Shown here: one piece after another, positions 10,047 to 19,700 of the stretch | How the letters are laid out: each line of letters starts with the position of its first letter | How positions within the stretch are numbered: position 1 is the first letter of the stretch | From: VYFG01 sp965204165 | Lineage (GTDB): Bacteria > Pseudomonadota > Gammaproteobacteria > Arenicellales > Poriferihabitantaceae | DNA: 64,000 bases | Direction of reading: 5' to 3' | Assembly (NCBI GenBank): GCA_965204165.1 | Contig: OZ241969.1 | Coordinates: 2,790,001-2,854,000 of the forward strand | Program-made: the position numbers and the translations under genes | Notes under the pieces: generated by a model | The model's database searches: none | What the model was told of the DNA's origin: nothing | What the model saw: only the letters and a program-made list of their open reading frames with translations

Positions 10047-10208
10047 ATGAACCGGGTTCGGCCCGAACGGGAGCTGTACCGGATCCTGCAGCAGCCGGGC
10101 CAGCTCGACGGGGATGGCAGGGCCAGGCCGGATGCCTTCAGGAAGATCCGCCAGCTGGTCCAAGCCAGCGCGGACTTCGGAAGCCCCGGCGCGCTGTTGA
10201 TGCCCTGA
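10047..10208 (+). CDS. Possible tiny ORF, 53 aa
   Basis: ATG at 10047 to TGA at 10208, in a different frame from the preceding small gene. The product is helical and Arg-rich (for example ELYRILQQPGQL and AFRKIRQLVQ). An inverted repeat TCAGGT/ACCTGA covers about 10020-10047, just before the start. No homologue is recognised; it may be a degraded end of a larger gene. Confidence 0.22.
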   Translation: MNRVRPERELYRILQQPGQLDGDGRARPDAFRKIRQLVQASADFGSPGALLMP

Positions 10209-10375
10209 CACTGATGGGCAACCCTGGGAGCCGGGAGGCATCCTGCATGGCGGCAGTCGGCGTCCTGGCATTTTTCTCATGAACCTGCACTGATGCATAA
10301 CCGTATCCTGGTGGGCAGGGGCGGCAGGACGATGGCCGGGCAGTTATCGCCCATCATCCGTCAATCCGGGTCCGC

Positions 10376-12241
10376 TCATGTCCGCGGCATGCCGTAACCA
10401 AGCTCCCGAATGGCCTTCCGGAACGCCGCTTCCGATTTGGCATGCACGGCCAGGTGCTTCTTCCCGGCGGGCAGGCACAGCTTGGAAATACGCTCATCGG
10501 CGGCAAGCCGGGCGGCGATTTCCTCGCTGGCGCATTCGACCAGCAATGCCCGCCCCCGCTCCCTGAGAGCCTTCCCGCCCCGCTCGACACTCCGCAGGAA
10601 CCCCTCCACCTTCTCCGGCAGGGGCTGGTCGTCCCTGGCCGTGAGGAAGGTGCGCAGATCGTCCACGTCATGACCGTCCTCGACGGCGGCCAGGGTCCTT
10701 GCGCGGTCCAGCCGCCAGACGCCGTCCGCTTCGGTGTCCGCCCAGATCTCCAGCGCCAGACGCTCCTCCGGCGACATCGGCATGTCCGCACACAGGCGCA
10801 GGTCGGGGAAGACCTTGAGCGGAGTGCGGTCCGGGGGCGTCTGTGGCTCATACGCTTCGGCAATGCCGAGGCAATACGCGCCGAGAGGGTTCAGCCGGAA
10901 ATACGCGAGACCGTCGTAACGGCTGAGAAAGACCAGGAATTCCGACGCCCAAAGGTCCATGTAGTCGGGCTTGGCGTGATCCGGTCCGGTATAGGCGATA
11001 TCGATCAGGCCCAGGGTCGCGGCGTATTCGAACAGCAGGCAGAGAATGTAGCGGTCCTGAAGTATTGCCCAATCGTGAAAGCCGTAATGCCCCAGGCTGC
11101 CGTAGTGCGCGTCCCCGACATACAGCTGCCAGGGATCGTGGGTGACCTCGAAATCGTACCCGTCCGCCCGCATGAAGCGCGAGAACTCGTGGAAGTGCAC
11201 CCATTGGCCCACGGGACACCGCTTCAGTGCTTCGGCCACTACCTGTCTGCGCCCCGACACGGCCGTCATGGCGCTTCTGCCCTTGCCCCGGCGCTGGCCG
11301 CCGATGGTGTCGACGCGGCTGAACTCGTCCAGGATGCCGTGCCCGATCCAGCGTTGCCACAGGCGCTTCAGCGTTTCCGCCGGGGGTGCGCCGAAGGCCG
11401 CGCGGCCGGCTTTCGTCAGAGCGAGCTTCGCGCCGTGGATTTCCGCCAGCCTGCCGGCCTGCAGGAGCATCGGCCAGGCGAACGCCCGGATCGGTCCGAC
11501 GCCCTGGCCCGCATCATGACGCCTGTCGTCGGGCCCGAAAAAGTCGCCGCCGTCCAGCTCTTCGGAGATGCGCTTTGCCGCCGCCGCCGAAGGCCGCCGG
11601 GTCTTGGCGCTCACCGCCACCCGGCCAAGGTCCACCAGCCGGAGCACCGCGGACAGGTCCCGGGACGCGGCCCGTTCCATGTCGCGGCGGACGGGTTCGG
11701 CCGGTCGGTGTTCCTCCCCTTCATCCTCCGGGGCATGATCGCGGCGGATTTCCGATGCGGATTCCGGCAGCGCCTCTTCCACGGCGAGTTCCGCCTCGGG
11801 AGGCGGGGGCACGAATTCCCGCAGGCGTTCTCCGAGGTCTTCCGGCACGGTCGAGGACAGGCTCGAGTGGCGGCTGTCGGGATACAGGAAAAACTCCAGG
11901 GTCGAGGGTATGCGGCGATAGCTCTCCTTGGGTTTTGCGGGCAGGGCGCCGTACCTGGCCAGGAACCGTGTCCGGTCCAGTTCCCTGCCCGGATCGTAGA
12001 GCGCCTCGCGCACCGCCAGCTGCTCGATTTCGTCCAGGAGATTCCAGAGGTCCCGGAGGAAATCTCCGGTGAGCCGGCCCGAGATGGCCGCGATCATGTC
12101 CGCCTTCCGGGTGGGGTGGGGCTTCGGAATGGACAGCGGCTCGATCATTTGCCGGAGCACGTCGGCATTGAGAAAGTTCAGATGGTCCGGCAGGTCGTTG
12201 CCCGGAAAGGGGGCCCGGGCACGGGAAGATCGATGGCTCAT
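10376..12241 (-). CDS. SAP-like / XPB-Ssl2-type helicase-associated protein without a helicase motor, 621 aa
   Basis: Residues about 15-60 resemble a SAP DNA-binding motif (LNADVLRQMIEPL ... TRKADMIAAI). The middle contains winged-helix-like stretches typical of the helicase-associated domain of XPB/Ssl2-like proteins: RLVDLGRVAVSAKTRRPS and LLQAGRLAEIHGAKLALT. No Walker A or DEAH motif is present, so it is not itself a helicase. The C-terminal piece (LVECASEEIAARL ... KSEAAFRKAIRELGY) fits the same family. I infer that it binds DNA and partners a separate motor, possibly the TOTE helicase. The open frame extends to 12874, but the first 211 codons are antisense to the next gene, so the ATG at 12241 is preferred. 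Confidence 0.6.
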   Translation of the reverse strand: MSHRSSRARAPFPGNDLPDHLNFLNADVLRQMIEPLSIPKPHPTRKADMIAAISGRLTGDFLRDLWNLLDEIEQLAVREALYDPGRELDRTRFLARYGALPAKPKESYRRIPSTLEFFLYPDSRHSSLSSTVPEDLGERLREFVPPPPEAELAVEEALPESASEIRRDHAPEDEGEEHRPAEPVRRDMERAASRDLSAVLRLVDLGRVAVSAKTRRPSAAAAKRISEELDGGDFFGPDDRRHDAGQGVGPIRAFAWPMLLQAGRLAEIHGAKLALTKAGRAAFGAPPAETLKRLWQRWIGHGILDEFSRVDTIGGQRRGKGRSAMTAVSGRRQVVAEALKRCPVGQWVHFHEFSRFMRADGYDFEVTHDPWQLYVGDAHYGSLGHYGFHDWAILQDRYILCLLFEYAATLGLIDIAYTGPDHAKPDYMDLWASEFLVFLSRYDGLAYFRLNPLGAYCLGIAEAYEPQTPPDRTPLKVFPDLRLCADMPMSPEERLALEIWADTEADGVWRLDRARTLAAVEDGHDVDDLRTFLTARDDQPLPEKVEGFLRSVERGGKALRERGRALLVECASEEIAARLAADERISKLCLPAGKKHLAVHAKSEAAFRKAIRELGYGMPRT

Positions 12242-12520
12242 CGGATGGTTATTCCGTCGGTCGGGGCGGGCAGCGGAACATTGGTCATGGGAACACGAAA
12301 CCCGCGATGTGGAGAAAAACGCATGGGCGGTATTGGCCTTGATTGTTCCAGTGGGATTATATCGGAACGGGGGGAGGTTCCTCTGCTCCGTTCGGTTTTG
12401 CGTCCGGCATGCGGCATCCCGGGCGGAGAGGGAGTTGCCCGGACGGCATTGCCTTCCCGGTTCCGGTCCGGAATAATCCGTTACACTCCGGGTTCCAGTT
12501 GACCTCCTTCCGGATTGCCG

Positions 12521-13945
12521 ATGCTGCCCAAAAGCGCCCTCAAGGCAATGGAGAACCTCGTGAAGTGGGCGAGGTCGCCGCAGTGGACCGATCTCCAGGC
12601 CGAAGCCTATGAAACCTTCATGGAACCGATGGAGGACATTTTCGGGCTTGAGGACCGGGAGATCCTGGACATGCTCGACGGGGAGGACTCGGAGATGCTT
12701 CTGGTCTACCTCTTCGAGGATTTCTTTGCCGCTCGGTTCGGCGACGATGGCGAAGTCAACGTGGTGGACGCTTACCTGAAGCGGCGGGGCTGGCGCGAAC
12801 CGGCGCCGGGTCGGCGCTACCTGGAGGCGCTGCGGGATTCCCGGGTCTCCCTGTACGAGGTAGCGGATATCCACCCGGGCAGGAGCGTGGTTCTGGAAGA
12901 CATGCTTCGCGGGGGAAAGGTGACGGTCCTATCGAAGGAAGGCTCCGGGGGCGGAGCCCGCTGGGACCGTCTGGCGGCGCGCATCGTGCATTTGAACGGG
13001 GAGAATCATTTCACGGGGGCGGTGCTGTCGTTCTCCCACGAACTGTCGAGCCGCGCCGTTGCGGGTATCGACGGGGATGTCAGGGACAGGCGCAGGGAGG
13101 TTCGCAGGGAACTGAAGAGAGAGCACGGCAAGTCGGCGCGGCTTCCCGAGATTCCGCGGGCACTGCTCGTCGACAGCCTGCCGGTGGCGCAGATGCTGGG
13201 GTCTCTCTGGCTGATCCAGTGCGTGATGGAGATGATGGGCCCGCTGCCGGAACTGCGGAACACGGACGGCGAGGACATCCTGCACGGCGAAATGCGCTTT
13301 TCCCTTCAGGGGGATGTGGAAGAAGTGGCGGCGAGGCTGGACGGACTCCCGGAGCTTGAAAGGCTGGATTCCCGGGCTTTCGGGGATGCGGAAGAAGAAG
13401 TGGAATGGGAATGGTCCGCGCCGGGAAAGGCAGGAGATGGAGATGGCGGAGGGTCGGACAATGGTGTCGACATCAGCGCCACCGGGCTGGGACATGTCGT
13501 CCTGCGTCCCGGGATGCTGGTGCTGACGGCGAATTCGAAGGAACGGTGCGACCGCGGCCGGGAGATGCTGTCGGACTGTCTGGGCGATCTCGTGGGCCGC
13601 CCGGTTACCGTATACCGGGATCCGTGGAAGACCCTGGAGGAGCAGGACGGAACAGCGGGCCCTCCGGCCGACAGGAACAGCGGGGTTCCCCGGGAAGCGG
13701 CGGCGGAGGCGACCCATGCGTATCTCGACGGCCATTACCGCCGTGTTCTCGATATCCCGCTCCCCGTTTTCGGAGGCCGGACCCCGAGAGAAGCGGCCAT
13801 GGGCGCCGGGAAGGAACGCCGGCAGGCGGTGGACTGGATCAAACAGCTGGAGAATTGGGAGGACCACCGTTCCCGGGAGCAGGACACCGAACCGTACGAC
13901 ACCCGCTGGATCTGGGAGGAACTGGAGTTGGAGCCGCCAGACTGA
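12521..13945 (+). CDS. Uncharacterised acidic protein, first of two tandem paralogues, 474 aa
   Basis: I do not recognise the family. The N-terminal half is rich in acidic residues and helices (ENLVKWARSPQW, DIFGLEDREILDML). A middle segment reads WDRLAARIVHLNGENHFTGA. Near the end lies HYRRVLDIPLPVFGGRTPREA, then a helix and YDTRWIWEELELE. The GGRTPREA motif recalls a short C-terminal domain found on SEC-C and some antitoxin-like proteins, but this is from memory and unverified. A second copy follows at 14342, with matching start and upstream sequence. ATG 12521 is chosen over TTG 12515. The gene is divergent from the SAP/winged-helix gene. Confidence 0.6.
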   Translation: MLPKSALKAMENLVKWARSPQWTDLQAEAYETFMEPMEDIFGLEDREILDMLDGEDSEMLLVYLFEDFFAARFGDDGEVNVVDAYLKRRGWREPAPGRRYLEALRDSRVSLYEVADIHPGRSVVLEDMLRGGKVTVLSKEGSGGGARWDRLAARIVHLNGENHFTGAVLSFSHELSSRAVAGIDGDVRDRRREVRRELKREHGKSARLPEIPRALLVDSLPVAQMLGSLWLIQCVMEMMGPLPELRNTDGEDILHGEMRFSLQGDVEEVAARLDGLPELERLDSRAFGDAEEEVEWEWSAPGKAGDGDGGGSDNGVDISATGLGHVVLRPGMLVLTANSKERCDRGREMLSDCLGDLVGRPVTVYRDPWKTLEEQDGTAGPPADRNSGVPREAAAEATHAYLDGHYRRVLDIPLPVFGGRTPREAAMGAGKERRQAVDWIKQLENWEDHRSREQDTEPYDTRWIWEELELEPPD

Positions 13946-14341
13946 TGGCCTGGGAGGGCAGGATATATGGTGCAGGGAATCAGCGTGGTGTGTATTTTCC
14001 GACCGGAAGCTTGTACCTGAAAATGAAACGGCACACCGGGTGCCGCAACGCCCCGGCATGTCGGGACCCGGCAAAAGACTCCGGGAGGCGCCCGGAAAAA
14101 TCCGATCAGCGAATCGGTGCGGCGTACAGGATGCCGCCGCTGTTCCATTGCGCGTTCAGGCCGCGCTCAAGAGCGGCCGGCGCGTCCGGGCCGATGTGGC
14201 GGTCGAATGCCGATGTCGAAGTCGGCACGGTCGGCCGATTCTGGAGTTTCCTGAAACGGCGAGCCGGTTTCCGCAGTGGGAGTCGGCAGTCCGGTTCCCG
14301 GATTCCGGTTACACTCGCATGTCCCGTTGACCCGATCCGGA
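13946..14341. other. Spacer between tandem paralogues, with duplicated promoter-like sequence
   Basis: No gene is recognised. The last 65 bases match the region before the first paralogue: a shared GTTACACTC segment, then GTTGACC, then CCGGA(A/T)TGCCGATG leading into the start. TACACT is a plausible -10 element in both copies. The match shows that the duplication carried the control region with the gene. Confidence 0.45.
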
Positions 14342-15396
14342 ATGCCGATGCCGCCACGCGGAGCCATCAGGACGCTGGAGAATCTCGTGAAGTGGGCGCA
14401 CAGGCCTGAATGGGAGGAGTGCCAGCTCGAGGTCCATGACGCCTTTCTGGACCCCGCCGGGGAAATCCTCGGGCTCGGGGAGCGGGAGATGCTGGACATT
14501 TTCGGCAGGGAGGATTCGAAGCTGCTGCTGATGTTCGTTTTCGAGGAATTTTTCGCCACGCGGTTCGGCCGGGACGGGGAAATCAACGCAGTGGACGACT
14601 ACCTGAAGCGGCGCGGCCGGCGCGAGCCGGCTTGCGGCCGGCGCTTTGTGGAGGCGCTGCGGGATTCCCGGGTCTCCCTGTACGAGGTAATCGGACCGGA
14701 CCCCGGCGGGACCGTCATGCTGGAGGACCTGCTCCGCGGCGGGAGAGTCCCGGTCCATTCGGAGGAAGATCCCGAAGCAGGACCCCGCTGGGACCGCCTG
14801 GCGGCGCGGATCGTGTGCGTCAACGGGGAACATTATTTCACGGGAGCGGTGCTGCCCTTCCCGCACGAGCCGTCGCACCGCGCCATTGCATTGCTGGAAG
14901 AGGAAATCCGGGACAGGCGCAGGACGATGCTCGGGGAACTGCGGAAGCAGCACGGCAGGTCGGCGAAGCTACCGTCGGTGCCGCGGGATGCATTGGTCGA
15001 CAGCCTGCCGGTGGCGCGGAAGCTGGGGACGTTCTGGCTGGGCGACGGGGTGCTGGAGACACTCGACACGCCGCCGGAGTTGCGGGATGCGGATCATGGG
15101 GACCGGCTGCGCGGAGAAGACCGGCCGCTGCCGCACGAGGACGCGGAAGCGGCAGATGGAGTTGCCCGGGCAAAACTCGACAGCCACTACCGCCGTGTCC
15201 TCGACACCCCGCTTCCCTTTCTCGGCGGCAGGACGCCGAGGGAGGCGTCGAGGGGCAAGGGCAAGGTGCGCCAGGGGCGATCGACTGGATCAAGCTGGTG
15301 GAAAACACCGAGGGCCAGTTTTTCTGGGAGCAGGGACTCGAACCTTATGACGCCGGCTGGATCTGGAAGGAACTGAAGCTCGATCCGCCCGATTGA
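14342..15396 (+). pseudogene. Second tandem paralogue, internally deleted and frameshifted
   Basis: It begins like the 12521 gene (RTLENLVKWAHRPEW, YLKRRGRREPACGRR, WDRLAARIVCVNGEHYFTGA, RDALVDSLPVARKLG) and ends with the same motif (HYRRVLDTPLPFLGGRTPREA). About 120 residues between the middle and the C-terminal motif are missing compared with the first copy. Near 15266-15280 the frame shifts: the starting frame runs to a stop at 15376, while the matching C-terminus (AIDWIKLVENTEG ... DAGWIWKELKLDPPD) is in another frame ending at 15396. An assembly error is possible, but the internal deletion suggests real decay. Confidence 0.6.
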
Positions 15397-15724
15397 GTGC
15401 CAGGGCTTTCGGGCCGGGGTTCATGACCTGGAAAGTTTACGACTCACTGATCCAAGCGAAAGACCGTCCATTCCCAGGCTTCGGAGGCCGGTCGCCATCA
15501 TCCGGGCGACGATTCAGACAGGGTCAGGGTCCGGCACGACGGTGGAAATACAGCAATTCCCGCTAATCCTATCACGGATTGGATTCGGCGGATTTCATGG
15601 TTTGAGCGTCGGTTCCCCGGGAATGCGGGGAGGGAAGCCCCTCCGGGCGGTGTGCCGGATTGTCTGCTGGCCACATGATTCCCCGAAGAACCGGCCCGTT
15701 GCATATTCGGACACGGCCGCCGGG
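15397..15724. other. Spacer without a recognised gene
   Basis: About 330 bases between the frameshifted paralogue and the end of the transposase fragment. Probably contains the outer end of the degraded insertion sequence; I cannot identify a terminal repeat. Confidence 0.35.
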
Positions 15725-16408
15725 TCAGGAAGTGTCGAAGGGCACCAACTCCGTCTTCCGGTGCCCGAACGCGATCGCCCGGTACAGGGTCTCCCGGTCC
15801 GGAATGTAGAACTCCGTGAACAGCCCGCGCAACCGCACCCACAGGTATTTCGAACCGCCCGCCTTCTCCCGGGCCGCCCGGAACAGCGCACAGCACCGCT
15901 GCCGCACCTGGTCGATGAGGAACGCCAGCATCGTCAGGTGGGCGAACACCGTCGCCAGATGCCGCTTGCCGTGACCAAAGTTGTGCTCGAAGCCGTAGCC
16001 TTGGTTCTTCAGGGTGTTGAACGTCTCGTTCTCGATGCGCCAACGGGCGCGTCCGGCCCGCATCAGGTCATGCGCGTTCGATTCCGTGACCTCCATGTCC
16101 GTGACCCAGGAGAAGTGCAGTTCCCGGCCATCGGGGCGGGTCTCCCGGCACGCCAGGAAGTTCACTGCCAGATCGGGGTTCGCCTGGTTCAGCGGTACGC
16201 CGTTCAGAAACCGGAACCGGAAACGGCTGCCGCCCCCTTCCGACCTCTCCACGGTACGGGTCGCCGCCGAGGCCTCGACACGGCGGAACAGTTCCCCATG
16301 GTCCCCCGGCTTCACGCCCAGGACATACCGCATGTCCAGTTCCCCCAGCAGCCGGATGTGCGGCCCGTTCGACGCCAGCGCATCCTCCACGGATTGGGGT
16401 ACAAATTG
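15725..16408 (-). pseudogene. C-terminal half of a DDE transposase (IS4-like)
   Basis: The readable protein covers about 225 residues ending with a natural stop at 15725. Typical pieces are HIRLLGELDMRYVLGVKPGDH, the helix-rich WRIENETFNTLKNQGYGFEHNFGHG that carries the catalytic glutamate of IS4-type enzymes, and HLATVFAHLTMLAFLIDQVRQ. The N-terminal half with the first catalytic aspartates is missing: above about 16408 the frame continues only as antisense of other sequence. The fragment lies directly upstream of the autotransporter promoter, so remains of this element may form the upstream region of that gene. Confidence 0.75.
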
Positions 16409-16619
16409 ATTCTGCCGGTTGATTCGATTATCCTGCGGCCATGCTTGATAACGCAAAGCCGGAGGATGAGGAATGTCAAATAACATTGAGCCAGAAGAAC
16501 GCGCCCGGCAACCGAGCTCCATGGCCGCGGGCCACCCGGCCCTGGCGGTGGTTTCCGCTGTCCCGGAAGACGGGAAGAATGAATCCGCGGGAAGTCCCGG
16601 GAGAAACTGCAGGAAAGAG

Positions 16620-16647
16620 TTGACAGCGCGGTCGGGGCCGATAAAAT
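16620..16647 (+). promoter_or_regulatory. Near-consensus sigma-70 promoter of the giant autotransporter
   Basis: TTGACA at 16620-16625 and TAAAAT at 16642-16647 are separated by 16 bp. The -35 is perfect and the -10 has five of six consensus bases. Transcription would start near 16653-16655, the first bases of the 7-bp repeat tract, leaving a leader of about 125 nt before the ATG at 16779. Confidence 0.65.
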
Positions 16648-16652
16648 GCCTT

Positions 16653-16771
16653 GCCAGCGGCCAGCGGCCAGCGGCCAGCGGCCAGCGGCCAGCGGCCAGC
16701 GGCCAGCGGCCAGCGGCCAGCGGCCAGCGGCCAGCGGCCAGCGGCCAGCGGCCAGCGGCCAGCGGCCAGCG
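16653..16771 (+). repeat. Heptanucleotide tandem repeat, 17 copies of GCCAGCG
   Basis: Seventeen uninterrupted identical copies (119 bp) lie between the predicted promoter and the ATG of the autotransporter gene. The unit length is not a multiple of three, so copy-number changes would shift any frame read through it. In the predicted leader RNA they would change leader length and structure. Perfect identity among copies points to ongoing slippage. Confidence 0.95.
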
Positions 16772-16778
16772 CCGAGGC

Positions 16779-19700
16779 ATGAGCTGCGCCCGGCGGGAGG
16801 CCGGCCCGCCTGACCCGGCCGCCGCCCCTTGCGGGCGCGCCCGCAAGCTTCTCTCCCCTTCATCCGGACCGCCCGGCGGCCGCGCCGCCGCCCCGTCGGG
16901 CCCGCGCCGGGCCGCGTCCCCGTGGCGCCGCCTCGCGCTGCTCCCCGCCCTCCTCCCCGTCCTCGCGCTGCTGCTCGGGATGTTCTCCCCGTTCGCCGCC
17001 GCGCCCGCTTCCGCCGACGTGCTGGTGAGCACCGTCGGGCAGACCGCCGCGGCCGGCGGGGGCCGGGTGTGGGCGAACCGGTGGCACGCCCAGGCGTTCA
17101 CCACCGGGAGCCACACGGCCGGCTACACACTGACCAGCATCGAGGCGCGCACCAACCAGTCCGAGGCCGCACCCAACGAGCTCCGGGCGCAGCTTTGGTC
17201 GGACGTGACCGGCAACCCGGGCGTGAAGCTCGCCGATCTGACGGTGCCGGCCACCATCTCGGCAAGCGGCGCCACCCCCGCCAACATCGTCTTCGCCGCG
17301 CCGGCGGGCACCCGGCTCGCGGCGAACACTACTTACTACTTCGTCATCGGCGGCGCCGCGAGCCGGTCCCCCGCCACCAACAAGCAATTCCAGATCCTGA
17401 ACACGGCCAGCGACAGCGAGGACAGCGGCGCCGCGGCCGGCTGGAGCGTCGACGACACGAGCCGTTTCGCCACGGGCAACAACGGCAACCCCCCGAGCAG
17501 CTGGTCGACCTGGACCGAGACCCGGCTGATCCGCGTCAACGGCTCGGCCAGGGGGGCCGCGCTGTCCACCAACGCGAACCTGAGCGCGCTGGCGGCGAAG
17601 AGCGCGACGAGCGGGACGGGGACGTTCTCGGCGCTCGCGCTGAGCCCGGCGACCTTCGCCAAGGCGACCCTCGCCTACACCGCCTCGGTGGCCAACAGCA
17701 TCACCCACGTCAAGCTGACGCCCACGGTGGAGGCCACCGGCAAAGCCACGGTCAAGGTCGGCAAGGGCACGAGCCTGACGGCGGTGGGCAGCGGCACGGA
17801 GAGCTCGGCGATCGCGCTCTCGGAGGGCGCGAACGCGATCAAGGTCGAGGTGACGGCCGAGGACGGCACGACCAAGCGGACCTACACCGTGACGGTGACG
17901 CGGGCGGCCTCGACCGCCACCGCCCCCTGGTCGGCGACGCTGACGCCGGCGAGCGGTAACAATGTGATCGGGTGCACGTCCAAGACCGACTGCGATACGC
18001 GGCTGACGGACAACAGCTTCACGGTTGGCGGCACTGCATATCATTTCACCGAGATAGCGGCCTCCTCCGGCCTTGGTCTGGGGGTGAGTTTCAACGCTGC
18101 CCCGAATGCCGCGCTCCGGGCGCTGAAGTTCTGCGTCGGCTCGACCGGGTATTCAATCGGTATTGCTCCCAGCCAGATTCTTACCAGCACCAACCCGGGC
18201 TGGACCGCCGGCACGCCGGTCTCCCTGAAGATCGCCGCGTCCTGCGCGGCCCCGGCGACCCCGCAGGTGAGCTTCGCCTCGACGACCTACAGCGTCAACG
18301 AGGGCGCGAGCGTCACGCTGACGGTGAACATCTCGCCCGCGCTGACCGCGGCCAGCAGGGTTGCCGTCCTGGCGACGACCCCGAGCTCGGCCACCCCTCC
18401 CGAGGACTACACCTTCAGCGGGCTGACCGGGCGCGCGGGCTCGCGGATGCTGGCGCTGCCGGCCAACGCCTCGACCGCGACCTTCACGCTGTCCGCGGTG
18501 GCGGACGGGACGACGGAGGGCGCCGAGACCACGACCTGGTTCCTGCAGAAAGTCACCGGCGAGCCCTACACGGTGGTCCGCGCGAGCGACAAGGCGACGA
18601 TAACCATCGCCGACACCTCGACCGCCGCGCCCGCCTCCGCCAACGCGCTGGTGAGCAATCTCGGGCAGACCACGTTCACCACCACCCTCGCGATCGGCAG
18701 CAATCCGGTCGCCCAGAAGTTCACGACCGGAAGCGCCACCGCCGGCTACACGCTGGCGAGCCTCGAGATCGACTTCGCCGCCGCGGTGGGCACGCCTGCG
18801 AACCTGCGGGCGGAGCTGTGGTCGGCGACCGGCGCCGGCGCTCCGGACCAGAAGCTCGCGAGCCTCACGGTCCCGTCGACGGTCGGGGCGGGCGCGGTCG
18901 CCTTTGCCGCGCCGTCGAACACGTCGCTCGACGCGAGCACCTCGTATTTCGTGGTCGTCTACAGGAGCGGCACCACCACCGGGTCGCTGCGGACCACGAG
19001 GACCAACAACGAGGATACGGGCAGCGCATCGGGCTGGAGCATCGGGGACACGCGCCACGGCCGTTCCGGCACTTCCTGGAGAACCAATACGATCGAGTTG
19101 AAGATCCGCGTCAACGGCGCGGTCAAGGGGGCCACCCAGTCCACCGACGCGAGCCTGAGCGGTCTGACAGCGAAGAGCGCGACGAGCGCGACGGGCACGT
19201 TCTCGGCGCTCGCGCTGACCCCGTCGACCTTCTCGGCGTCCACCCTCGCCTACACCGCCTCGGTGGCGGACACCGTCACCCATGTGAAGCTGACGCCGAC
19301 GAAGGCGCACAGCGGCGCCTCGATCAAGGTCGGCACGGGGACGAGCCTGAGCGCCGTGACCAGCGGCTCGGAGAGCACGGCCATCGCGCTGGGCGCGGCG
19401 GGCACCGACACCGCCATCAAGGTCGAGGTGACGGCGCAGGACGGCACGACGAAGCGGACCTACACCGTCACCGTGACGCGGGCGTTGGCGGTGCCCACCG
19501 GCGTGACCGTGACAGCGCACCTTGACAAGATCGAGACGACATGGAACGCCGTTCAAGGCGCCGGCTCGTACACCATTTACGTCGAAAGGGTCTCGACCGG
19601 GGTGTTGAGCTTTTGGGGTCAAGTCGCGCCGTACACGGGCGCAGGCTTGCCTGAAGAAGCCGGTTTCATCATCGCGCCCGGAGAAAAGTACCGCGTCCGC

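Noticed and set aside
10442..12502. Long plus-strand frame opposite the SAP/winged-helix gene
   Set aside because: Shadow of the minus-strand gene; no domains and atypical composition.
12242..12874. N-terminal extension of the SAP/winged-helix protein
   Set aside because: The extension is antisense to the 12521 gene and has no family similarity; ATG 12241 gives the conserved start.
16653..16771. CRISPR array
   Set aside because: The 7-bp units are contiguous without spacers; it is a simple tandem repeat.
16473..16778. N-terminal extension of the autotransporter including the repeat tract
   Set aside because: The predicted promoter lies at 16620-16647, inside the extension, and the signal peptide is downstream; kept only as an alternative in the findings.
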